Assembly: GCA_951213105.1 (NCBI GenBank)
Contig: OX578152.1
Location: 69,532,180 to 69,596,179 of the forward strand
DNA length: 64,000 bases
Source: Amaurobius ferox
Lineage: Eukaryota; Arthropoda; Arachnida; Araneae; Amaurobiidae
Reading direction: 5' to 3'
A model generated the notes under the pieces. The model saw nothing but the letters and a program-made list of their open reading frames with translations, searched no databases and was not told the origin of the DNA. This document shows, piece by piece, positions 55,439-64,000 of this stretch. Numbering within the stretch: the first letter of the stretch is position 1; the number at the start of each line of letters is the position of its first letter. The position numbers and the translations under genes were made by a program.

Positions 55439-58400
55439 TTAATCTGGCAGCATTCTGCTCAGACAGTCTGCATGTCCGATCTCCTTTCCAGCCCGGTGAA
55501 TGATCTGATAGTTAAAAGGCTGTAGAGCTAGGGCCCATCTCATCAATCTAGGGTTCTGACCAGAATTTGTCTTAAGGAACACTAATGGGTTATGATCGGT
55601 TTCGATTGTGAACTTTTGACCATCAAGGTAATGTCGCAGCTTTTTTATTGCAAAAATTATGCCTGCGCATTCCTTCTCCGTGGTTCCAAACCTTTGTTCC
55701 GTTGTCGTAAATTTCCTACTCAAATATAATATTGGGTGGTCAGTATTATCCGCCCCCTTCTGAGCCATTATTACGCCCAGCCCTTTTAATGACGCGTCAG
55801 TTTGAAGGATAAACTCCTTAGTGAAATCGGGTGCGTATAACACAGGCTTTCCTGTCAGTTTTGTTTTAAGCTCGTTAAAAGCGCTCTCGCACTCTTCCGT
55901 CCATACTATCTCCTCCTTCCTGTTCTTTCCTTTCAGTGCCCGAGTCAGAGGTTCGGCAATAATTGCGTAATTACGTATATAGCGTGCGTAATAACCACTA
56001 AGGCCTAAAAACTGCCTGATTTGGGTTTTATTTCGTGGCGTCCGAAAATCTAACACCGCTTTAATTTTCGCCTCGGTCGGCGTCCTTTGACCGTTCCCTA
56101 CCATGTGTCCTAAGTATTTAACACAACTCTGTCCAAATTTGCATTTGGCAGGTTTTATCGTTAGTTTGGCAGAAGCGATTCTCCTCAAAACAACATCCAG
56201 GTGTTTTAAATGTTCACCCCAGGTCTCTGAGAAAATGGCAACGTCGTCCAGGTACGGAACACAAAACTCCTCACACCCCTGTAACAATTGTGCCATGAAC
56301 TTGGAGAAACAATAGGGGGCGTTGACTAAACCAACCGGAAGCACTAACGGTCGGTACGTTCCGAAGGTCGTGACGAACGCGGCTAACCTTTGAGCTTTAG
56401 GGCTTAAGGGGATCTGCCAGTACCCCTTGGTCAGATCAATTACCGTAATGAACTTCGCTGACGACACCTTCTCTATTCTATCATCCATGTTAGGTAGCGG
56501 ATAATATTCTGTGCGAATAATTGAATTTAACCGCCTGTAATCGACACATAATCTCGGGTCCTTTCCTGGACTTTCCACTAGGATTATGGGTGAAGTATAA
56601 TCCGACTCTCCAATCTCAATGATTTTTAATTCCAGCATTCTCTTAATCTCCCGTTTCACAATATCGTTCTGTCTCGGGGACGTCCTATACGGTTTAGAGC
56701 GCACGGGTTTATTACTTATAAGTTCGATATCGTGCTCTATTAAATGCGTTCTGCCTGGATCATTTGAAAATAGATTTTCATGCGATTTCAGTAATTTCCT
56801 CAACTCTTCAATCTGTTCTGAAGTGCACTTTTCTCGTAACGCACTGTCTGTGACGATTTCCTCGAAATCAAAAATGTTGGGATTAGCTACGGGATATGAA
56901 ATATCCAACTCCGAATCCTTCGTTTCCTCTGCAACATTTTCGCTTATTAAAACATTCACGCACTCCACGCGCTGGTGATATGGTTTTAATAAATTTACGT
57001 GATACACTTGTACCTTTTCAGATTTCCCTGGCATCCTTACAGTGTAATTTGTCTCGGATAATTGTCTCTCAATAATCCCGGGACCTATCCACTTAACGGC
57101 CAATTTATTCGGCCGGTGCGTCGCCAAAACCAAAACCTGATTCCCTGCCTTAAATTCTCTTTTAACGGAACCCTTATCATAATACTCCTTTCGTTTTATT
57201 TTGTTATCTGTCTCCGTTTCCGAAGCCAGCTGCTGACAATGCCTTAATCGGTTTAAAAGGTCAAATACATAATCCGTGACCACATCATCTGTTATCGGCT
57301 CACGCGCCCACTGCTCGAACAATAGAGTCTCCGGTGTCCGAAGGTTCCTGCCGTGAACTAACTCGGAGGGACTAAATCCAGTAGATTCGTGGGTGACATT
57401 GCGTAATGCCAGCAAGACTGAGGGCAAATGTCGCTCCCATTCAGTACCGGTTTCGGCACACATTGCACGCAAAAGTCTTTTAATTGTTCGGTGAAATCTC
57501 TCGACTGGATTTAACTGGGGGTGATAAATAGAACTATGGGTGGTTTTCACTCCAAACTTTTCGAGGAACGTCGTAGTCAAGTTGCTAGTGCAATAGCTTC
57601 CATTGTCCAATTGGACTTCCCTCGGGTACCCAATGCGGCTAAATAACAACAACAAAGCATCCGTCACGTTCTGCGAGCTTACCGTAGATAAAGGTATAGC
57701 TTCAGGATATTTAGAGGCTATGTCAATACAAGTTAGGAGGTACCTATTATTTTTCGAAGATACCGGCAGCGGCCCTACGGTATCTATGTGTATTTTTGAA
57801 AATATTTCTGAAATCACAGGCACAAGTTTAAGTGGGGCTTTTTTCTTTTCTAATGATTTCCCCACCCGCTGACATGCATCACAAGTTTTTACCATTTCTT
57901 CGACGTTTTTAAAGCATTGAGGCCAAAAATAGTGTCTCAAAAGCTTATCCTTGGTCTTAGTAGTTCCCATGTGCGAACCAAAACCTTCATGACAAAGACT
58001 TAATATTTTTGATCTATACTTAGTGGGAATCAACAGCTGTTTCCTAACTAATCCTCGGTGATCTGTCGATTTTCTGAACAGTAACTCGCGTTCAATTACA
58101 AATTCCGACGTTTTATTTTGCTCTACCTTTTCCCAGAGAGACTTTACATTTGGGCATTTTTTCTGTTCCTCTAAGAATTCAGTAGCGTCTACGTTTATCA
58201 ATTCTTGCGTAGGGTATGGTTCAACCGGAGGTAAATCAATCGGTTCTTCTAGCCCCTCTATTAATTCTTCACTTTCCGCTACATTTGCGGGTTCTGACAC
58301 AATCAATTTTAATTTTTCATCGAAATTTCCTTTATTTCCCGTTTCCGCGCTCCCTTTTGGTTCTTCGGTCGCTTTTTTAGATTTGCTTTGACTCCTCGTA

Positions 58401-59839
58401 ATCATAGCATTAATTCTTTGGGGGTTATCCTTATTTAAGTCGATTAATTCCTGACTTGAGTTCCCCAACAGATAGTGATTCATCTCTACTGATTTGCCCA
58501 CGATGGCTGCTTTGGTTCGAATTGTTCCGAATTCAGTGCTTTCCAAAATCACACGGGCTAGCGGTAAACACATAAAATCATTTCCTAAGGGTTGCTTTAC
58601 CCACACGGTCTCCCCTGTAAAATCTTCGGGTTTTACTAGATTGATGGACGCAAGATCTATGCTACTTCCGCTGTCACGAAGTATAAGCGTATCTATGGAA
58701 TTCACTTTTGCGCGGCTTAAATAGGGTTTAAATGAAGCATTAAAATGGTCGGTCGTCTCTAGATTATTTACAATCTCCGCGCCCCTTTTTGATTCGGTAC
58801 AGTTCGTACTGATGTGTCCGATTTTCCGGCAGAGATAGCACGTTACACTTTTCTTCCGCTCGAATTCCCTCGTTCTCCAATCGTTATTTGTTTGGTTAAC
58901 ACTCGACCCATTTTTAGGCACGTTCCTATTTACTTCCACCCTTTTCCCAGCTTGGGTTTGTTCGGTTGTTTTTGGGCGGTCTACAAATTTCCTTTCGGGA
59001 GGTTTAAAAATTTGGGGTTTCTTTATAAAACGTCTAGATGCCTCATAATCATCTAATTTCTTTGCTAGTTCGCTTGGTCTGTTAACCTTTCCCCAATTAT
59101 CGATGAAGTGTTCTTTCACTTCGGCCGACACGCGTCTTTTTATTTGGTCCGCCACCATCAATTCTTTTAAAGATTCAAAATCCTGAACCTCTATTTCTCT
59201 TAGCCATCCTTCGAGATATGCCCGTAACTCAAAAACGAGGTCTTTCCAGAGCTCTCCTTCTCGTTTTTTATGTGTTTGGAATTTGGTCCTAAGGGTCTCT
59301 GAGTTAAGTTTAAATCTTTCCATCAGTACCGACTTAATATGTTCATAGTCATCGACTTTATCTTCGGGCTCCCTAATTATAATTTCGGCGATCTCAATCG
59401 GTATCAAACTAAGTAATTGAGTTACCCATTCCTCCTTATCGATCCCATTCTTACGAGCTTGACGCTCAAATAACGTCAGAAATAGAGCCATATCCGATTT
59501 CTCGGGTTCATATTTCTGCATTACAAATTTTAGATTTCTAGGGGGTCTCGAGCTCTCATGACTCGACGAGGCCAAGCTAATCGTTTCCCCACTTTGAGCC
59601 AAACGCAACTTTTCAAGTTCGTATTCCCGTTCCTCTCTTAATTTTTCTGATTCCGAGGATTCATGTCGTTCCTCTATAATCGTCTCTAACATGGCCTTAA
59701 CACTTGGTTCGTCAAAATCTGGACTCTCTTGTATTTTTTTAACAAGGTCGATTATTTTTTCATCTTCTCCCAACTCTAGACCTAATTCTACAACGAGGCT
59801 TTGAAGGTTAGTTTTTTTATGTCTTTTTAAAAACGCCAT
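55439..59839 (-). CDS. gag-pol polyprotein, order gag-PR-IN-RT-RNase H
   Basis: 1466 codons from ATG at 59839. Residues 1-330 are gag. A CCHC knuckle is at 334-347 (CYLCRKIGHISTNC). Protease is around 389-391 (DSG) with a flap-like region to about 460. Integrase runs from about 595 to 960, with the His-His-Cys-Cys finger (H617, H623, C653, C656), catalytic D686, D745, E780 (D-x34-E) and a C-terminal YHVNLLKPY end. RT follows, with D1135 (IDLTKGYWQIPL) and YLDD at 1196-1199. RNase H has D1348, E1388 and D1415. The protein would package and copy the element RNA and integrate the DNA. Integrase ahead of RT is the arrangement of the Gmr1 group, not of ordinary Ty3/gypsy. The usual Phe of the LPFGL motif is Val (V1169), which may weaken RT. 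No envelope gene or chromodomain is seen. Confidence 0.93.
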   Translation of the reverse strand: MAFLKRHKKTNLQSLVVELGLELGEDEKIIDLVKKIQESPDFDEPSVKAMLETIIEERHESSESEKLREEREYELEKLRLAQSGETISLASSSHESSRPPRNLKFVMQKYEPEKSDMALFLTLFERQARKNGIDKEEWVTQLLSLIPIEIAEIIIREPEDKVDDYEHIKSVLMERFKLNSETLRTKFQTHKKREGELWKDLVFELRAYLEGWLREIEVQDFESLKELMVADQIKRRVSAEVKEHFIDNWGKVNRPSELAKKLDDYEASRRFIKKPQIFKPPERKFVDRPKTTEQTQAGKRVEVNRNVPKNGSSVNQTNNDWRTREFERKKSVTCYLCRKIGHISTNCTESKRGAEIVNNLETTDHFNASFKPYLSRAKVNSIDTLILRDSGSSIDLASINLVKPEDFTGETVWVKQPLGNDFMCLPLARVILESTEFGTIRTKAAIVGKSVEMNHYLLGNSSQELIDLNKDNPQRINAMITRSQSKSKKATEEPKGSAETGNKGNFDEKLKLIVSEPANVAESEELIEGLEEPIDLPPVEPYPTQELINVDATEFLEEQKKCPNVKSLWEKVEQNKTSEFVIERELLFRKSTDHRGLVRKQLLIPTKYRSKILSLCHEGFGSHMGTTKTKDKLLRHYFWPQCFKNVEEMVKTCDACQRVGKSLEKKKAPLKLVPVISEIFSKIHIDTVGPLPVSSKNNRYLLTCIDIASKYPEAIPLSTVSSQNVTDALLLLFSRIGYPREVQLDNGSYCTSNLTTTFLEKFGVKTTHSSIYHPQLNPVERFHRTIKRLLRAMCAETGTEWERHLPSVLLALRNVTHESTGFSPSELVHGRNLRTPETLLFEQWAREPITDDVVTDYVFDLLNRLRHCQQLASETETDNKIKRKEYYDKGSVKREFKAGNQVLVLATHRPNKLAVKWIGPGIIERQLSETNYTVRMPGKSEKVQVYHVNLLKPYHQRVECVNVLISENVAEETKDSELDISYPVANPNIFDFEEIVTDSALREKCTSEQIEELRKLLKSHENLFSNDPGRTHLIEHDIELISNKPVRSKPYRTSPRQNDIVKREIKRMLELKIIEIGESDYTSPIILVESPGKDPRLCVDYRRLNSIIRTEYYPLPNMDDRIEKVSSAKFITVIDLTKGYWQIPLSPKAQRLAAFVTTFGTYRPLVLPVGLVNAPYCFSKFMAQLLQGCEEFCVPYLDDVAIFSETWGEHLKHLDVVLRRIASAKLTIKPAKCKFGQSCVKYLGHMVGNGQRTPTEAKIKAVLDFRTPRNKTQIRQFLGLSGYYARYIRNYAIIAEPLTRALKGKNRKEEIVWTEECESAFNELKTKLTGKPVLYAPDFTKEFILQTDASLKGLGVIMAQKGADNTDHPILYLSRKFTTTEQRFGTTEKECAGIIFAIKKLRHYLDGQKFTIETDHNPLVFLKTNSGQNPRLMRWALALQPFNYQIIHRAGKEIGHADCLSRMLPD

Positions 59840-60911
59840 TTCAAATAATTCGTGATTTCACGGGGAATCACTACACAATGCTTTAATTATAACAATAATC
59901 CAATTTTTAAAACGTCCCTTTCCAAAGGTCAATACACACAGTACCTATAATTTATCCCACAATACACTAATCCCTCTTCCTTACTTCCCAGCTTAACAAT
60001 AAGACTCTCAGCTGAAGAAGGGGAGAATTCCTTTCAATTGAAACTGCCTGGGGCGTGTCTAGCACGGCTTAACTATCCCCACAGCTCTAAGCCTCTAAGG
60101 ATTATAACACACAATAACACATCTATCTCCTGACTAGCAATGGTTATACAATTTACATTAAATAAAACTATTAGTTGCAATAACACTTTACAAGATTTTA
60201 TCTTGGTCATTCAATTATAATTATTCGGATACTTATGCCACAATTTAGTTAAGTTTAAATGCAACTTCCAACACTATACAATATGATTGTATGGCATTAA
60301 TTTAAATTAACTTAATGTAGACATATATAATAACATTTTGCCAAAAAAATATTTTACTAAACTGGAATATTTTAAAAATTTCCTAGAACACAGACTTGCA
60401 TACCATTTGACAGTTACGCACATACAACAATTTAATCTGGTTCTTAATTAATTTAGCTAATTTTCACAAATTACAAATTAATCTAATTCTACCAAAATTT
60501 TGTTTGCCTCCAAAAAATGAGTCAGGCTTACCTTGTCTGAAGACCCTCGCTCTGCGTCGATGTCACTCAGCTCAATGATGATGCAGTCTCCTCTGACGTA
60601 ACCTTTCACCACAGGATGACTCGCAACGGTTTCAGAAGGGATGTGGCACTCGCTCCTGGACGGGATGTCCTCTTAAAGTCTTGGACGGGATGTCCTCTTA
60701 AACTCTTGGACGGGATGTCCTCTTAACTCTTGGACGGGATGTCCTCTTAACTCTTGGACGGGATGTCCTCTTAACTCTTGGACGGGATGTCCTCTTGCTC
60801 CAGTCCGCAGTGGTCCGGTCTGTTTACTTGCTTCAACTTCTTGATGAAGTGTGGGCCTGTCGTCTTTAATTTGACGATCGATTTATCCAACTCAGCTGCC
60901 ACCAAAATGGC
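59840..60911 (-). other. leader of element a
   Basis: About 1.07 kb between the 5' LTR and the ATG. On the minus strand the LTR end is followed by GCCATTTTGGTGGCAGCTGA; the TGGTGGCAGC part is the likely primer-binding site, though I cannot name the tRNA. It carries the 25-bp tandem array at 60650-60800. Confidence 0.6.
60650..60800. repeat. six tandem copies of a 25-27-bp unit in the leader
   Basis: CTTGGACGGGATGTCCTCTT with a short variable joint, repeated six times; GGACGGGATGTCC is itself near-palindromic, so the RNA could fold into a row of small hairpins. Confidence 0.88.
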
Positions 60912-61795
60912 TGTGGCGTAGTGGTAGCGTGGTTTTATAGTCACAGCCAAATAACTCTCGAGTGACTTCAATTCTTTATTTATTTACAGCAATTAGGTAA
61001 TATACAATTTAGGTTACAAATGTATCCAAATCTGATGTGAGGCGAATAGTCCGCTGAGGTCACTCTGACGTGTTCAAGAAAATGTCCACATCAATTTCCA
61101 GTGGAAAGTCTATGAGAGGTGATTCTCTAACTAGGTTTCAAGATGAAACTGACGTAAGTCCACGATGCGGTGACGTCCTATTGCTAGACCCGGGTGGTCT
61201 GAATTTTAGACTAGCGGTAGTCTGTCTGGATCGAGTCCTACTGGGCCCTCGATCTCTCTTCCGTTCCGTCCTTAGGTCAGGAACTGTCGCAGAAGACTTC
61301 TGCTCAAAAACCAATAGTACAGGGCCTATGCCCGAGAAGCACTCTCTTTCCAGAAAGACGAGCTCTCTTGTCGAAGATCAGATCTTATCTGCTCTCTCAA
61401 ACTCTGCTCCGGTCGCCCTCAGAAAAAGAGCCACCAGGGGACAATTTACTCTCTATTTTTCTATTGGATCTTAATATCCGTGATGTCATTTTTCTTGAGT
61501 CTCATTTGTCCGGAGACTCGTGCCAGTAAGTCTAGGGGACACTCCCCTCACGTTTGGAGCTAACGTCCACGCGATCACTCAAGGCGGTTCATGCCAGCTT
61601 AGCCTTTCTTTTTAACTGTCAATTTTCCAGACATGGGATTCGCGACGTCCATTGTTCTGGTGACCTCTGCTGTCTTTAACATTTAAAGGGTCACAGGTGT
61701 GCCCGGTCTGGAATTTCTAAGCCCCAATTCCAATTCGGGGGGGGGGGGGAGATTTAATTACAGCTTCATTTGCTGAATTAATTTAATTCGGCACA
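60912..61795 (-). repeat. shared middle LTR
   Basis: 884 bp, nearly identical to 54328-55210. It is 5' LTR of element a and 3' LTR of element b. Confidence 0.92.
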
Positions 61796-64000
61796 ATCCC
61801 TCCCCCCTTAGGGAGATTTTGTCTAGCAGGCAAAATCTGTAAGGCAAAGGGTTAGACATGGTTCACCTGACAACATCATTGGAGGCAACAAGGATTAAAA
61901 TAAAACAAAAAAAAATTAATATATACATAACACAATTCCTACAAAAATTATAAAAATATATACAGCACAATTCCTACAAAAATTATAAATATATATACAG
62001 CACAATGTAATACAGTTTTTTTTCTTAATCTGGCAGCATTCTGCTCAGACAGTCTGCATGTCCGATCTCCTTTCCAGCCCGGTGAATGATCTGATAGTTA
62101 AAAGGCTGTAGAGCTAGGGCCCATCTCATCAATCTAGGGTTCTGACCAGAATTTGTCTTAAGGAACACTAATGGGTTATGATCGGTTTCGATTGTGAACT
62201 TTTGACCATCAAGGTAATGTCGCAGCTTTTTTATTGCAAAAATTATGCCTGCGCATTCCTTCTCCGTGGTTCCAAACCTTTGTTCCGTTGTCGTAAATTT
62301 CCTACTCAAATATAATATTGGGTGGTCAGTATTATCCGCCCCCTTCTGAGCCATTATTACGCCTAGCCCTTTTAATGACGCGTCAGTTTGAAGGATAAAC
62401 TCCTTAGTGAAATCGGGTGCGTATAACACAGGCTTTCCTGTCAGTTTTGTTTTAAGCTCGTTAAAAGCGCTCTCGCACTCTTCCGTCCATACTATCTCCT
62501 CCTTCCTATTCTTTCCTTTCAGTGCCCGAGTCAGAGGTTCGGCAATAATTGCGTAATTACGTATATAGCGTGCGTAATAACCACTAAGGCCTAAAAACTG
62601 CCTGATTTGGGTTTTATTTCGTGGCGTCCGAAAATCTAACACCGCTTTAATTTTCGCCTCGGTCGGCGTCCTTTGACCGTTCCCTACCATGTGTCCTAAG
62701 TATTTAACACAACTCTGTCCAAATTTGCATTTGGCAGGTTTTATCGTTAGTTTGGCAGAAGCGATTCTCCTCAAAACAACATCCAGGTGTTTTAAATGTT
62801 CACCCCAGGTCTCTGAGAAAATGGCAACGTCGTCCAGGTACGGAACACAAAACTCCTCACACCCCTGTAACAATTGTGCCATGAACTTGGAGAAACAATA
62901 GGGGGCGTTGACTAAACCGAACGGAAGCACTAACGGTCGGTACGTTCCGAAGGTCGTGACGAACGCGGCTAACCTTTGAGCTTTAGGGCTTAAGGGGATC
63001 TGCCAGTACTCCTTGGTCAGATCAATTACCGTAATGAACTTCGCTGACGACACCTTCTCTATTCTATCATCCATGTTAGGTAGCGGATAATATTCTGTGC
63101 GAATAATTGAATTTAACCGCCTGTAATCGACACATAATCTCTGGTCCTTTCCTGGACTTTCCACTAGGATTATGGGTGAAGTATAATCCGACTCTCCAAT
63201 CTCAATGATTTTTAATTCCAGCATTCTCTTAATCTCCCGTTTCACAATATCGTTCTGTCTCGGGGACGTCCTATACGGTTTAGAGCGCACGGGTTTATTA
63301 CTTATAAGTTCGATATCGTGCTCTATTAAATGCGTTCTGCCTGGATCATTTGAAAATAGATTTTCATGCGATTTCAGTAATTTCCTCAACTCTTCAATCT
63401 GTTCTGAAGTGCACTTTTCTCGTAACGCACTGTCTGTGACGATTTCCTCGAAATCAAAAATGTTGGGATTAGCTACGGGATATGAAATATCCAACTCCGA
63501 ATCCTTCGTTTCCTCTGCAACATTTTCGCTTATTAAAACATTCACGCACTCCACGCGCTGGTGATATGGTTTTAATAAATTTACGTGATACACTTGTACC
63601 TTTTCAGATTTCCCTGGCATCCTTACAGTGTAATTTGTCTCGGATAATTGTCTCTCAATAGTCCCGGGACCTATCCACTTAACGGCTAATTTATTCGGCC
63701 GGTGCGTCGCCAAAACCAAAACCTGATTCCCTGCCTTAAATTCTCTTTTAACGGAACCCTTATCATAATACTCTTTTCGTTTTATTTTGTTATCTGTCTC
63801 CGTTTCCGAAGCCAGCTGCTGACAATGCCTTAATCGGTTTAAAAGGTCAAATACATAATCCGTGACCACATCATCTGTTATCGGCTCACGCGCCCACTGC
63901 TCGAACAATAGAGTCTCCGGTGTCCGAAGGTTCCTGCCGTGAACTAACTCGGAGGGACTAAATCCAGTAGATTCGTGGGTGACATTGCGTAATGCCAGCA
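61796..64000 (-). mobile_element. second Gmr1-like element (element b), cut by window end
   Basis: Same polypurine tract, 3' untranslated repeats and ORF as element a. It follows the shared LTR in direct order and runs off the right edge. Confidence 0.9.
62025..64000 (-). CDS. gag-pol polyprotein of element b, partial (IN C-terminus to RNase H)
   Basis: The frame is open from the window edge to TAA at 62025-62027, covering the integrase C-terminal part, all of RT and RNase H. It is nearly identical to element a. Private differences: the LPFGL motif is intact here, but the conserved Gly of DLTKGYWQ is Glu (DLTKEYWQ) and PRLCVDY reads QRLCVDY. YLDD and the RNase H acids are intact. The Gly-to-Glu change in motif A's neighbourhood probably harms RT. 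The product acts in replication of the element, inside virus-like particles. Confidence 0.92.
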   Translation of the reverse strand, partial: LALRNVTHESTGFSPSELVHGRNLRTPETLLFEQWAREPITDDVVTDYVFDLLNRLRHCQQLASETETDNKIKRKEYYDKGSVKREFKAGNQVLVLATHRPNKLAVKWIGPGTIERQLSETNYTVRMPGKSEKVQVYHVNLLKPYHQRVECVNVLISENVAEETKDSELDISYPVANPNIFDFEEIVTDSALREKCTSEQIEELRKLLKSHENLFSNDPGRTHLIEHDIELISNKPVRSKPYRTSPRQNDIVKREIKRMLELKIIEIGESDYTSPIILVESPGKDQRLCVDYRRLNSIIRTEYYPLPNMDDRIEKVSSAKFITVIDLTKEYWQIPLSPKAQRLAAFVTTFGTYRPLVLPFGLVNAPYCFSKFMAQLLQGCEEFCVPYLDDVAIFSETWGEHLKHLDVVLRRIASAKLTIKPAKCKFGQSCVKYLGHMVGNGQRTPTEAKIKAVLDFRTPRNKTQIRQFLGLSGYYARYIRNYAIIAEPLTRALKGKNRKEEIVWTEECESAFNELKTKLTGKPVLYAPDFTKEFILQTDASLKGLGVIMAQKGADNTDHPILYLSRKFTTTEQRFGTTEKECAGIIFAIKKLRHYLDGQKFTIETDHNPLVFLKTNSGQNPRLMRWALALQPFNYQIIHRAGKEIGHADCLSRMLPD

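Larger units (their letters stand above)
54328..61795 (-). mobile_element. complete Gmr1-like Ty3/gypsy element (element a)
   Basis: LTR 54328-55210, internal region 55211-60911, LTR 60912-61795. On the minus strand the LTR starts TGTGCCGAATTAAATTAATT and ends TACCACTACGCCACA. A polypurine tract (minus-strand AAGGGGGGAGGGAT, 55211-55224) abuts the 3' LTR. The single long ORF is open. LTRs differ by only a handful of bases, so the insertion is young. The right LTR is also the 3' LTR of the next element. Confidence 0.92.

Noticed and set aside
56103..59056. Several 60-119-codon plus-strand frames across the gypsy ORF
   Set aside because: Shadows of the minus-strand gag-pol; the integrase, RT and RNase H motifs fix the coding strand.
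54328..64000. Envelope gene that would make the gypsy elements endogenous retroviruses
   Set aside because: The ORF ends at RNase H about 230 bp before the LTR, leaving no room for an envelope gene.

Overview
This is a eukaryotic, AT-rich, intron- and transposon-dominated window. It is most likely from an arthropod, and a spider or other chelicerate is my best guess. The reasons are a split BolA gene with multi-kilobase introns, an 84-bp-period C2H2 zinc-finger gene, N-terminal-endonuclease Penelope-like (Naiad-type) retroelements, which are known to be abundant in spiders, and many long diverged repeats that carry GT or TCTG microsatellites. The species cannot be read from the sequence. No rRNA, tRNA gene or CRISPR array was seen.

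Layout. 1-550: relics of two small ORFs that look like a virus-like (Maverick/Polinton-type) element. 1149-17744, plus strand: four coding exons of a BolA1-like gene (5' end outside the window or not found). Its introns hold a TTAA-flanked foldback element with a nested solo LTR, an internally deleted mariner-like element, Tigger-like relics, and a 6.27-kb terminal-inverted-repeat element (9659-15932) with a promoter-like segment and its own nested palindromes. 18127-18417: a full-length tRNA-derived SINE with a 14-bp target duplication. 19275-26100: repeats, an internally deleted hAT element and two tandem-repeat fields. 26557-26769: a possible small secreted-protein ORF. 27180-28522: a zinc-finger gene of 15 fingers with a decaying tail to about 29395. 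29400-35400: diverged satellite-like repeats and a foldback element.

35400-54130 is a dense nest of elements. A roughly 920-bp repeat family (here called R920) is inserted repeatedly. A canonical-order Ty3/gypsy element (39190-43414, minus) sits inside the reverse transcriptase of a Naiad copy (copy B). Copy B is also broken by a 960-bp repeat and a 1.7-kb tandem field. A second Naiad (copy A, 49300-52441) has N-terminal GIY-YIG, then a CxC motif, then RT. It is fused to a duplicate of copy B's 5' end and to an inverted copy of its own 3' end. A third Naiad-type 3' end (copy D) lies at 53735-54130.

54328-64000, minus strand: two nearly intact Ty3/gypsy elements arranged LTR-internal-LTR-internal and sharing the middle LTR. 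Their single long ORF has the order gag-protease-integrase-RT-RNase H, with integrase ahead of RT as in the Gmr1 group. These are by far the youngest and best-preserved coding units in the window. The only clear host genes are the BolA1-like gene and the zinc-finger gene. Almost everything else is mobile-element history, readable through nesting order.
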